From positions 372,001-436,000 of the forward strand of contig NZ_CP071696.1 in the NCBI RefSeq assembly GCF_018024495.1: a stretch of 64,000 nt of DNA, read 5' to 3'. The stretch comes from Agromyces archimandritae (GTDB taxonomy: Bacteria; Actinomycetota; Actinomycetes; Actinomycetales; Microbacteriaceae). Below the pieces are notes generated by a model. It made no database searches, was not told where the DNA came from, and saw only the letters and a program-made list of their open reading frames with translations. Position numbers and translations under genes: made by a program. Shown here in pieces: positions 1 to 7,900 of this stretch (its first letter is position 1; each line of letters begins with the position of its first letter).

Positions 1-183
1 GGTATTCCGCACGATCTCGGTGTACACCGTACCGATCACACGTAGCGTCGCCACGGGCGAAATACGCATGGCCGCGACGACCGTGCCGAGCACGAGCGCA
101 GCTACGCCGCTCACGACGAGCAGGAACAGCGTCTGCCCGAAGCCCTGCAGGTAGAGCGGCAGATTGGCGATGATGACGTCCAC
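1..183 (-). CDS. gluC: Glutamate-type amino acid ABC transporter permease, N-terminal fragment
   Basis: About 60 N-terminal residues of an inner-membrane permease, cut by the window edge. The visible part has one long hydrophobic helix (LFLLVVSGVAALVLGTVV) followed by a stretch ending TVYTEIVRNT, which matches the conserved start of GlnP/HisMQ-type permeases. The start is taken as the GTG at 183-181, preceded by an AGAAGGGA ribosome-binding site about seven bases away. It is the third gene of a leftward operon after gluA and gluB, and a second permease probably follows outside the window. Family assignment is firm; the glutamate substrate is inferred from the neighbouring binding protein. Confidence 0.85.
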   Translation of the reverse strand, partial: MDVIIANLPLYLQGFGQTLFLLVVSGVAALVLGTVVAAMRISPVATLRVIGTVYTEIVRNT

Positions 184-210
184 GCCGAATCCCTTCTCAG
201 GATGGGGACA

Positions 211-250
211 GGCTCGACCCGGGCCGGATCACTCCGGCCCGGGTCGAGCC
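211..250 (-). promoter_or_regulatory. Intercistronic hairpin between gluB and gluC
   Basis: A perfect inverted repeat with 18-bp arms (211-228 and 233-250) and a four-base loop lies just after the gluB stop and before the gluC ribosome-binding site. There is no T-tract. In binding-protein operons such hairpins commonly protect the upstream message or partly terminate transcription, giving more binding protein than permease; that role is inferred here. Confidence 0.75.
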
Positions 251-257
251 TGGATGA

Positions 258-1130
258 TCAGTTCTCGTAGCGGTCGGGAGCCGGCGGCTCGACGAAGGGC
301 AGAACCGTTCCCGCCGTGGCGTCCCACGCCTCCTTATAGCTGCCGTCTTCGTACGACTCCTCGAGGACGTCGTTGATCCAGTTGCGGAAGTCGGTGTCGT
401 CCTTGGCGAGGCCGATGCCGTAGGGCTCCTCGGTGAAGGGCTTGCCGACGACCTTGAACTCTCCCTCGTTTTGGGCGGCGAGGCCCGCGAGGATGACGTT
501 GTCGGTCGAGACCGCGACGACCTGGCCCGAACGCAGGGGGTCGAGGCACTTCGAGTAGGCGTCGGTGAGCACCGGCTCGGCGCCGATGGCTTCGAGGTTG
601 TCGGCCGGGGTCGAGCCCGTGACCGAGCAAACCTTCTTGCCGACGAGGTCTTCCTCGCTCTTGATCGAGTCGTCGTCGGCGAGCGTCAGGATCGACTGAC
701 CGGCCATGTAGTACGGGCCGGCGAACGAGACGACTTCCTTGCGCTCGTCGTTGATCGTGTACGTCGCGACGACGATGTCGACGGTGCCGTTCTCGATGAA
801 GGGCTCGCGGTTCGCGGAAACCGTCTCCTTCCACTCGATGTCTTCCTCGGGGTCGAGACCGAGGTGCTCGGCGATGATCTTCGCGACCTCGACGTCGAAG
901 CCCTCCGGCGTGCCCGACGGGCCCATGAGCCCGAAGAGCGCCTGGTCGAACTTGGTGCCGACGGTGATCTTGCCGGCCTCCTGCAGCTTCGCCATCGTCG
1001 AACCGGCCTCGAAGGACGGCTTCTCGCCGCCGTCGCCCGAGCCGCCGTCTCCGCCGTCGCTCGCACAGCCGGCGAGCACGAGCGCAGCCGCCGCGGCGAC
1101 CGCAGCGAGCGCGTACTTCCTGCGCTTCAT
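258..1130 (-). CDS. gluB: Glutamate ABC transporter substrate-binding lipoprotein
   Basis: A 290-residue extracytoplasmic solute-binding protein of family 3. It begins with a lipoprotein signal: positively charged MKRRK, a hydrophobic stretch and the lipobox LAGC with the lipidated Cys at 22. A Gly/Ser/Asp-rich linker follows, then the two-lobed binding fold (the ITVGTKFDQALFG and PEGFDVEVAKIIAEHLG regions are typical). It should capture glutamate or a related acidic/polar amino acid outside the membrane and hand it to the GluC/GluD permeases. The start is supported by an AGGAG seven bases upstream. It sits 58 bp after gluA in the same operon. The exact substrate cannot be read from the sequence. 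Confidence 0.92.
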   Translation of the reverse strand: MKRRKYALAAVAAAAALVLAGCASDGGDGGSGDGGEKPSFEAGSTMAKLQEAGKITVGTKFDQALFGLMGPSGTPEGFDVEVAKIIAEHLGLDPEEDIEWKETVSANREPFIENGTVDIVVATYTINDERKEVVSFAGPYYMAGQSILTLADDDSIKSEEDLVGKKVCSVTGSTPADNLEAIGAEPVLTDAYSKCLDPLRSGQVVAVSTDNVILAGLAAQNEGEFKVVGKPFTEEPYGIGLAKDDTDFRNWINDVLEESYEDGSYKEAWDATAGTVLPFVEPPAPDRYEN

Positions 1131-1188
1131 AGTGATTCTCCTCTTGGTGTAGGTGATACCCGATCGCCGTGGGGGACGGCGACGCGGT

Positions 1189-1977
1189 CTAGTGGGCGAG
1201 GATCTTCGAGAGGAAGTCCTGCGCGCGGTGCGACTTCGGGCGGCTGAAGAACTCGGCCGGGGTCGCCTCTTCGACGATCTGGCCGTCGGCCATGAAGAGC
1301 ACCCGGTCGGCGGCCTTGCGGGCGAAGCCCATCTCGTGGGTGACGACGATCATGGTCATGCCCTGCTCGGCGAGGCCGACCATGACGTCCAGCACCTCGT
1401 TGATCATCTCGGGGTCGAGCGCCGAGGTCGGCTCGTCCATGAGGATGAGCTTCGGGTTCATCGCGAGCGAACGGGCGATCGCGACGCGCTGCTGCTGGCC
1501 GCCCGAGAGCTGTGCGGGCATCTTCTGCGCCTGATTGGCGACGCCGACGCGGTCGAGCAGCTCCATCGCAAGGCGCTCGGCCTCGGCCTTCTTCATGCCC
1601 TTGACCTTGATCGGTGCGAGCGTGACGTTCTCGAGCACCGTCTTGTGGGCGAACAGGTTGAAGGACTGGAAGACCATGCCGACGTCGGCACGGAGCTGCG
1701 CGAGCTCCTTGCCCTCCTCGGGGAGCACCTCGCCGTCGATCGCGATCGTGCCCGAGTCGATGGTCTCGAGCCGGTTGATCGCGCGGCACAGCGTCGACTT
1801 GCCGGACCCGGAGGGACCGATGACGACGACGACCTCGCCGCGGTTGACGACGGTGTTGATGTCGTTCAGCACGTGCAGGTCGCCGTAGTGCTTTTCGACG
1901 TGGTCGATGACGACGAGCGGCTCACCGCGACGAACGGAGATGTTCGACGTGGAAGGCGCCGAGAAGGTGGGCTGCAT
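1189..1977 (-). CDS. gluA: Glutamate ABC transporter ATP-binding protein
   Basis: A 262-residue ABC ATPase that powers the amino acid importer. Walker A is GPSGSGKST near residues 54-62, the Q-loop region reads [11 protein letters not shown], the signature is LSGGQQQR, and Walker B is [12 protein letters not shown] followed by the switch histidine in VVTHEMGFA. This pattern is characteristic of polar amino acid transport ATPases. The ATG at 1977 was chosen; an in-frame GTG at 2010 would add 11 residues without family resemblance. It is the first gene of the leftward gluABC operon, so the promoter should lie in 1978-2056, where I see no clear operator. Confidence 0.9.
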   Translation of the reverse strand: MQPTFSAPSTSNISVRRGEPLVVIDHVEKHYGDLHVLNDINTVVNRGEVVVVIGPSGSGKSTLCRAINRLETIDSGTIAIDGEVLPEEGKELAQLRADVGMVFQSFNLFAHKTVLENVTLAPIKVKGMKKAEAERLAMELLDRVGVANQAQKMPAQLSGGQQQRVAIARSLAMNPKLILMDEPTSALDPEMINEVLDVMVGLAEQGMTMIVVTHEMGFARKAADRVLFMADGQIVEEATPAEFFSRPKSHRAQDFLSKILAH

Positions 1978-2056
1978 GCACACCAGAATAGGGGACGCCG
2001 GGCCCCTCACCGGAACCGGGAGCCGAATCGGTTATCGGATCGGGATGAAGCGCGCC

Positions 2057-2857
2057 TCAGCCGCGGTGCGCGAACGCGCTCTCGTACAGGCAGACGGAAG
2101 CCGCCGTGGCCAGGTTCATCGATTCGGCGTGCCCGTAGATCGGCACCGTCAGCACCCGGTCGACGAGCGCGAGATCCTCGTCGGCGAGCCCGCGCGCCTC
2201 GTTGCCGAAGACCCACGCGGTCGGGGCGGCCAGCTGCCCGTCGCGGCGTGCGGCGAGCAGGTCCTCCCCCTTCACATCCGCGGCGAGGACGGCGAGGCCG
2301 GCGGCGCGGGCGCGAGCGAGGACGTCCTCCAGGTTCGCGCCGACGGCGACCGGGAGGTGGAAGATCGACCCGGTCGAAGCGCGCACGACCTTGGGGTTGT
2401 AGAGATCGACCGCACGGCCGGTGAAGACCACGGCGTCGGCACCCGCGGCATCCGCCGCACGCACGATCGTGCCCGCATTGCCCGGGTCGCGCACCTCTTC
2501 GAGGATCGCCACGAGACGGGGGCCGGACGCGAAGACGTCCTTGACCGCCGTCGGGAACTGATGGCAGACCGCGACGAAGCCCTGCGGGGTCACGGTGTCG
2601 GCCATCGACTCGAGGACCTCCTCGGTGACGTACTCGACATCCACCCCCGCATCCACGGCCGTCTGCGCGATGTCGGTGTAGCGCTCGAGCGCCGTCGGCG
2701 TCGCATAGAGCTCGACGAGGAGTTCGGGCCGGAAGGTCAGCGCCTCGGCGACCGCCTGCGGGCCCTCGAGCAGGAAGAGGCCCGTCTCGGCGCGCGAGGG
2801 CTTCTTGGCGAGCTTCGCGACGGCACGCACACGCGGTGAGCGAGGGTTCTCGAGCAT
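2057..2857 (-). CDS. TrmH/SpoU-family RNA 2'-O-methyltransferase
   Basis: A 266-residue RNA ribose methyltransferase of the SPOUT superfamily. The three knot motifs are present in order: EVRDPGNAGTIVRAADAAGA near residue 115, WVFGNEARGL near 210, and PIYGHAESMNLATAASVCLYE near 235. The N-terminal 100 residues resemble the L30e-like substrate-binding domain of TsnR/RlmB-type enzymes. The likely target is 23S rRNA, since the gene lies directly after the L35/L20 ribosomal protein genes, separated by a strong terminator. Which nucleotide it methylates cannot be told from sequence, so no gene symbol is given. Confidence 0.88.
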   Translation of the reverse strand: MLENPRSPRVRAVAKLAKKPSRAETGLFLLEGPQAVAEALTFRPELLVELYATPTALERYTDIAQTAVDAGVDVEYVTEEVLESMADTVTPQGFVAVCHQFPTAVKDVFASGPRLVAILEEVRDPGNAGTIVRAADAAGADAVVFTGRAVDLYNPKVVRASTGSIFHLPVAVGANLEDVLARARAAGLAVLAADVKGEDLLAARRDGQLAAPTAWVFGNEARGLADEDLALVDRVLTVPIYGHAESMNLATAASVCLYESAFAHRG

Positions 2858-2881
2858 GCCGCCAGTCTACGGCGGGCAGCA

Positions 2882-2916
2882 GAACGGCCCGGCATCGCGT
2901 GGATGCCGGGCCGTTC
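2882..2916 (-). terminator. Terminator after rplT
   Basis: A perfect 15-bp stem (2882-2896 with 2902-2916) and five-base loop sit 13 bases beyond the rplT stop and before the methyltransferase start. There is no long T-run, as is usual in high-GC actinobacteria. It probably separates the infC-rpmI-rplT transcript from the downstream gene. Confidence 0.75.
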
Positions 2917-2928
2917 GGAGTGCGGAGA

Positions 2929-3315
2929 TTACGCCGCGGACTTCGGAGCCGAGGTGTCGGCCGGAAGCGCCTGCTTGGCGCTCTCGACGAGGGCCGCGAA
3001 GGTCGCCGGCTCGTTCACCGCGAGCTCGGCGAGGATGCGACGGTCGACCTCGATGCCCGCGAGGCCGAGGCCCTGGATGAAGCGGTTGTAGGTGAGGCCG
3101 TTCTGACGGGACGCCGCGTTGATGCGCTGGATCCAGAGGCGACGGAAGTCGCCCTTCTTCTGGCGGCGGTCGCGGTACGAGTAGACGAGGGAGTGGGTGA
3201 CCTGCTCCTTCGCCTTGCGGTAGAGGCGCGACCGCTGACCGCGGTAGCCCTCGGCGCGCTCGAGGATGACCCGACGCTTCTTGTGCGCGTTGACCGCGCG
3301 CTTGACTCTAGCCAT
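2929..3315 (-). CDS. rplT: 50S ribosomal protein L20
   Basis: A 128-residue basic ribosomal protein that binds 23S rRNA early in large-subunit assembly. The start [15 protein letters not shown] and the block [12 protein letters not shown] are hallmarks of bL20, and length fits the family (about 118 plus a short acidic tail [16 protein letters not shown] seen in actinobacteria). It is the last gene of the leftward infC-rpmI-rplT operon, 31 bp after rpmI. Confidence 0.98.
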   Translation of the reverse strand: MARVKRAVNAHKKRRVILERAEGYRGQRSRLYRKAKEQVTHSLVYSYRDRRQKKGDFRRLWIQRINAASRQNGLTYNRFIQGLGLAGIEVDRRILAELAVNEPATFAALVESAKQALPADTSAPKSAA

Positions 3316-3346
3316 TGCTCTGTTTCTTCCTTACGCGTCGCGCGGC

Positions 3347-3541
3347 TCAGCGGCCGAGCAGCTTCTTGATGACCTTGGCGTCGGGGGCCGACACGACCTT
3401 GTCCTGGTTCAGACGGGCCTTGCGCGTCGAGGACTTGACCTCGAGGTTGTGCCGCATGCCGGCCTGCTGCTTCTTGATCTTGCCGGTGCCGGTCACCTTG
3501 AAGCGCTTCTTGGACCCGGAGTGGGTCTTCTGCTTCGGCAT
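3347..3541 (-). CDS. rpmI: 50S ribosomal protein L35
   Basis: A 64-residue basic ribosomal protein. MPKQKTHSGSKKRFKVTGTG is the diagnostic N-terminus of bL35 and KIIKKLLGR-like KVIKKLLGR the end. The start is the ATG at 3541, with AAGGAGAAACACGAG-type ribosome-binding sequence just upstream. It lies between infC and rplT in the classical order. Confidence 0.98.
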   Translation of the reverse strand: MPKQKTHSGSKKRFKVTGTGKIKKQQAGMRHNLEVKSSTRKARLNQDKVVSAPDAKVIKKLLGR

Positions 3542-3593
3542 CTCGTGTTTCTCCTTGCTTCTGCCGCCACGGGTGGCGGACGGATGGGCTGGC

Positions 3594-4208
3594 CTACGCC
3601 TCGTCGGCGGCGGCCGTCTGCGACCCGGCGTCGTCGGCATCCGCCGGACGCGCCTTCGCCGCAGCACGCTGTGCATTCGCCTCGGCCTTGGCCTCGGACT
3701 TGTTCTTGAGGGGGGCGATGACCATGACCATGTTGCGGCCGTCGATCGTGGGGTTGTGCTCGACCGTGCCGTACTCGGCCACGTCCTCCGCGAAGCGCTG
3801 CAGCAGGCGCACGCCCATCTCGGGCCGCGACTGCTCGCGGCCGCGGAAGAGGATCATCGCCTTGACCTTGTCGCCGGCCTTCAGGAAGCCGACGGCGCGC
3901 TTCATCTTGGTCTCGTAGTCGTGCTTGTCGATCTTGAGACGGAACCGCACCTCTTTGAGGATGGTGTTCGCCTGGTTGCGCCGGGCTTCCTTCGCCTTCT
4001 GCGCAGCCTCGTACTTGTACTTGCCGTAGTCCATGATCTTGACGACCGGCGGACGGGAGTTCGGCGCGACTTCGACCAGGTCGAGGTCTGCCTCCTGCGC
4101 GAGCCGCATGGCCACCTCGATCTTCACGACGCCGACCTGTTCTCCTCCGGGGCCCACGAGGCGGACCTCGGGGACGCGGATACGGTCGTTGGTACGCGGA
4201 TCGCTGAT
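3594..4208 (-). CDS. infC: Translation initiation factor IF-3, apparent ATC start
   Basis: IF-3 binds the 30S subunit, prevents premature subunit joining and rejects non-canonical start codons. The N-domain begins [16 protein letters not shown] and the C-domain holds the [18 protein letters not shown] block; an Ala/Lys-rich tail follows. The best start is an ATC codon (4208-4206), because GAGGAGA lies six bases upstream and homology begins three residues later. No ATG, GTG or TTG lies close by in frame: the nearest alternatives, GTG 25 codons and ATG 36 codons upstream, lack a ribosome-binding site and add unrelated sequence. From ATC the protein is 204 residues. E. coli infC uses AUU for autocontrol, so a similar loop is plausible here. 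Confidence 0.93.
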   Translation of the reverse strand: MSDPRTNDRIRVPEVRLVGPGGEQVGVVKIEVAMRLAQEADLDLVEVAPNSRPPVVKIMDYGKYKYEAAQKAKEARRNQANTILKEVRFRLKIDKHDYETKMKRAVGFLKAGDKVKAMILFRGREQSRPEMGVRLLQRFAEDVAEYGTVEHNPTIDGRNMVMVIAPLKNKSEAKAEANAQRAAAKARPADADDAGSQTAAADEA

Positions 4209-4220
4209 GCGTGTCTCCTC
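4206..4220 (-). promoter_or_regulatory. infC ribosome-binding site and ATC initiation codon
   Basis: On the minus strand the order is GAGGAGA, five bases, then ATC. This is the strongest Shine-Dalgarno-like sequence upstream of infC and it is spaced correctly only for the ATC codon. Rare AUU/AUC initiation is the known basis of IF-3 self-regulation in E. coli; that this site works the same way is inference. Confidence 0.7.
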
Positions 4221-4469
4221 TACTCGAACGGTGCTGTGCCCGTCGGGAGGCGGATGCCGCCCGACGACGAGAGCGAGATCCACGCATGCGGACCGCCGGT
4301 ACGGCGGCCTCTTCATACGGCACCCTGTCTACCCCGCCGCGTTCGCGCGGCGAAGCGGAGTGCAATGACCCGGTAACCTTGATGAAGCGGTATGCGCGGG
4401 TGGGAGAATCTCCACTTTCGTACCGGGGATCAGGCCCCGGAGCCTGCAGTAGTCTACCAGAGGAAATCC
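4209..4469. other. Divergent intergenic region between infC and the DUF1844 gene
   Basis: About 260 bases without a credible gene. It must hold the leftward promoter of the infC operon and the rightward promoter of the DUF1844 gene. A seven-bp perfect stem with TTCG loop lies at 4335-4352. I could not identify an L20-type leader or other riboswitch, and no promoter is clear enough to call. Confidence 0.5.
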
Positions 4470-4865
4470 GTGACCAACAGTTCATCCGTGCCCGACGCCA
4501 CCCCCGACGACCTCCCCGAGTCGCACGACGAGCACGAAGCGGTCGCGCAGGCGACGCGCGACATCGCCGACGTCGCCGCCGTCGAGGTCATCACGACCGC
4601 CGCCGTGCACCTCATGAGCGCCGCCGCAGTCAAAACCGGCCTCGCCGACGACCCCGAAGGCCAGATCGACCTCGACGAGGCGCGCAAGCTCATCAACGCC
4701 CTCGCCGGCCTCATCACCGCCGGGGCCCCCGAGATCAGCGACATGCACGCCAGGTCACTGCGCGACGGACTGCGCTCCCTCCAGCTCGCCTTCCGCGAGG
4801 CCTCGGCCATTCCCGACGCCATCGGCCAGGGCCCGGGCGAGAAGTGGACCGGGCCGGTCTCCTGA
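4470..4865 (+). CDS. DUF1844 domain protein
   Basis: A 131-residue mostly helical protein of unknown function. The segment VEVITTAAVHLMSAAAVKTGL followed by IDLDEARKLINALAGLI is the DUF1844 core, with an acidic, low-complexity N-terminus of about 35 residues. The GTG at 4470 is chosen because AGAGGAAA lies five bases upstream; an earlier ATG at 4392 has no such site. In actinobacteria this family is regularly found divergent from infC, as here, which hints at a translation-related or housekeeping role, but no activity is known to me. Confidence 0.85.
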   Translation: MTNSSSVPDATPDDLPESHDEHEAVAQATRDIADVAAVEVITTAAVHLMSAAAVKTGLADDPEGQIDLDEARKLINALAGLITAGAPEISDMHARSLRDGLRSLQLAFREASAIPDAIGQGPGEKWTGPVS

Positions 4866-4931
4866 GGCCGCCCGCCTCCTGAGCCGGGCGATCCCCCGAG
4901 TCGACCGCCTTCCCGGGTGCGGATGCCCGGC

Positions 4932-7900
4932 TCACGCCGGGACGGGGCGCAGCGCGAGCCCCCGCGGCGTCTCCCGGAACCCCGCCCGGGCCAGCGCCGC
5001 CCCGGCCGCCGTGCCGATCACGAAGTCGCCGTTGACCGTCTCGACGCGCACCCGGTCCATGCCCCCGCGCCGCACGAGCACCGCGAGCGCCTCGGCCGCC
5101 CGGCCGAGCACCACGGGGTCATCGTCGAACACGAGCAGGCTGCGGCCGCCGCGCTCCAGATAGGCGGCGAGCACTCCGTCGCAGATCACGACGATGGCCC
5201 CGGCCTTCCGCGCCGGGCGATGCGAGCCGTCGCCGGCCGGCCACGGCAGCGCCGCGCCGAAAGGATTCGCCGGGTCGGTCGCCGCGAGCGCGACGGCCCC
5301 GGTCTCCGGCTGCGCGCGGAGGCGGTCCACGACCGCCGGGGTCGCGAACTGGGCGGCACCGAGCCCCTCGACGAAATAGCCCCGGCGAGCGCGGCCCGCG
5401 TCCTCGAACGCGGCGAGGGTGCGGTAGGCGAGGGCGAAGCCGCCCGGGACGCCCTCGGCGGCGACGGATCCGCGGGTGACGACCCCGTAGCGTTCGAGGA
5501 GCGTCTCGCCGAGCGCCTGCGCCCGGGCGGGGCCGTCGTCGGAGGGCAGCGGCAGCGCCGACCAGCGGCCGGCGACGTTCGGTGGACCGCCGCGCGACGG
5601 GAGCGGGGCCCGCGGCATCCGCCGCGCCCCGCTTCGGACCCGGGGCGGCGGGCGCCTGGACCGATGCGCCCCGCCCTCGAGGAGTGCGCGCACGGGCGCG
5701 AGGGTGTCGCCGCCGACGAGCCCAGCCCAGACGAGCCGCCACAACGCCGCGGTCAGGGCGTCGTCGTCGGTGCTGCCGATCGCGCCGGCGAGCTGGCGGA
5801 AGAAGTAGCCGCCGCCCGTGCCGAGCGTGGCCAGCACGTCCTGCTCCAGCGCCGAGAGTTCGATCGGCTCGGCGGCCGCGAGGGTGAGCGGTGCCGTGTC
5901 GGCCGGGTGCAGGCTCACCCAGCCGTCCCCGGCGAGCTCGCCGGCGCCGGCCCACAGCACCTCCCCCGTCGACGTCAGCTCGTCGAGCATCGCCGGCCGG
6001 TAGTCGGCGATGCGGGCGGGCAGCACGAGCGATTCGAGAGCGGATGCCGGTACGCGCGCCCCCTCGAGCTGCTCCACGACCGAGGCGACGCCGTCCACGC
6101 CGCGGAGCCGACCGCCGACATGCTGCCAACCCGGCAGGAAACGGGCGAAGCCGCGCTGCGGCACCGGCTCGACCTCGCGCCGGAGGGCGGCGAGCGAGCG
6201 ACGGCGGATGCGGGCGAGCACCTCGGCGTCGCACCACTCGAGCCCGGTTCCGTCGGGGCGGAACTCGCCCTCGGCGAGCCGGTGCTGCTGGGCGAGGCGC
6301 CGCAGGGTCGCCGCGATATCGCCGGCGGTCAGCCCGAAGCCGGCGGCCGCCTCGGCGGCGCTGAACGGCCCGTGGGTGCGCGCGTAGCGGGAGACGAGAT
6401 CGCCGAGCGGGTCGTCGACGGGATCCGCAAACACGGTCGGCACACCGGGCGGCACCGGGATGCCGAGGGCCGCCGACAGCCGGCCCGCATCCTCGACGGC
6501 GGCGAGCCGCTGCGTGCCCGCGAGCCGGACGCGGATCGCGCGGCCGGCGGCCACCAGTTCGGCGGCCGCGCCGGCGACGTCGGTCCCGGCATCCACCCGG
6601 TCGGCCAGCTCCTCGTCGTCGAGCGGACCGAGCTCGCGGATGAGGTCGGCCACCCCCTCGACGCCGCGGGCGTGCCGCTCCGGCGCGAGGCGCTGCAGCT
6701 CGCGTTCGGCGGCGGCGAGGACCCCGGGGTCGAGGAGCTCGCGGAGCTCCACCGTGCCGAGGAGCTCGGCGAGCATCCCCGTATCCAGGGCGAGGGCCGC
6801 CGCGCGCCGCTCGGCGAGGGGCTGATCGCCCTCGTACATGAACTCGCCGACGTAGCCGAAGAGCAGGCTCTGCGCGTACGGGCTCGCCGTCGCCGTGCGG
6901 GTCTCCACGATCCGCACCTCGCGGGCGTCGATGCGTTCGGCGAGCTCCCGCAGGGCATCAAGGTCGTAGACGTCCTGCAGACACTCGCGGGCCGCCTCCA
7001 GGATGATCGGGAAGTCCGGGTAGTCGCGGGCGACGTCCAGCAGCTGCGAGGCGCGGCGACGCTGCTGCCACAGCGGCGAACGCCGGGCCGGGTTCTGCTT
7101 CGGCAGCAGCAGGGCGCGCGCCGCGCACTCCCGGAAGCGGGAGGCGAAGAGCGAGGAATCAGCCAGGCTCGCCGTGACCCGCGCGGTCAGGTCGCCCGGG
7201 TCGACGGCGAACAGCTCGGCACCGGGCGGCTCGGCGCCCGTATCGGGGATCCGCAGCACGATGCCGTCGTCGGCGGCCACCGCGTTCGCATCGAGGCCGA
7301 ACTCCTCGCGCACCCGTGCGCCGACGGCGAGCGCCCACGGCGCGTGCACGCGCATGCCGTACGGCGAATGCAGCACCACCCGCCAGTCGCCGAGCTCGTC
7401 GGGGAAGCGTTCGACGAGGAGCGTCCGGTCGTCGGGGACGACGCCGGTGGCCTGCCGCTGATCGGCGAGGAGCGCGATGAGGTTCGCCGCGGCGAGCGCG
7501 TCGAGCCCGCCGTCACGGAGCCGCCGCTCGGCATCCGCCGGGTCCGCATCGCCGAGCTCGCGCGTGAAGGCGCCGATGGCCCGCCCGAGCTCCGCGGGCC
7601 GGCCGATGCCGTCGCCCTTCCAGAACGGCATCCGCCCCGGCTGCCCGAACGCGGGGGTGACGGTGACGCGGTCGTAGCCGATCTCCTGGATGCGCCAGCT
7701 CGTCGTGCCGAGGGCGAAGACGTCGCCGACGCGCGACTCGTACACCATCTCCTCGTCGAGCTCGCCGACGCGGCGGCCCGCGCCCTCCCCCGCCATGAAG
7801 ACGCCGAACAGGCCGCGGTCGGGGATCGTGCCGCCGCTCGTGACCGCCAGCCGTTGCGCCCCCGGCCGGCCGGTGACGGTGTTCGCCTCCCGGTCCCAGA

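Noticed and set aside
4209..4469. L20-type leader controlling the infC operon
   Set aside because: No conserved stem arrangement recognisable; only a short TTCG hairpin.
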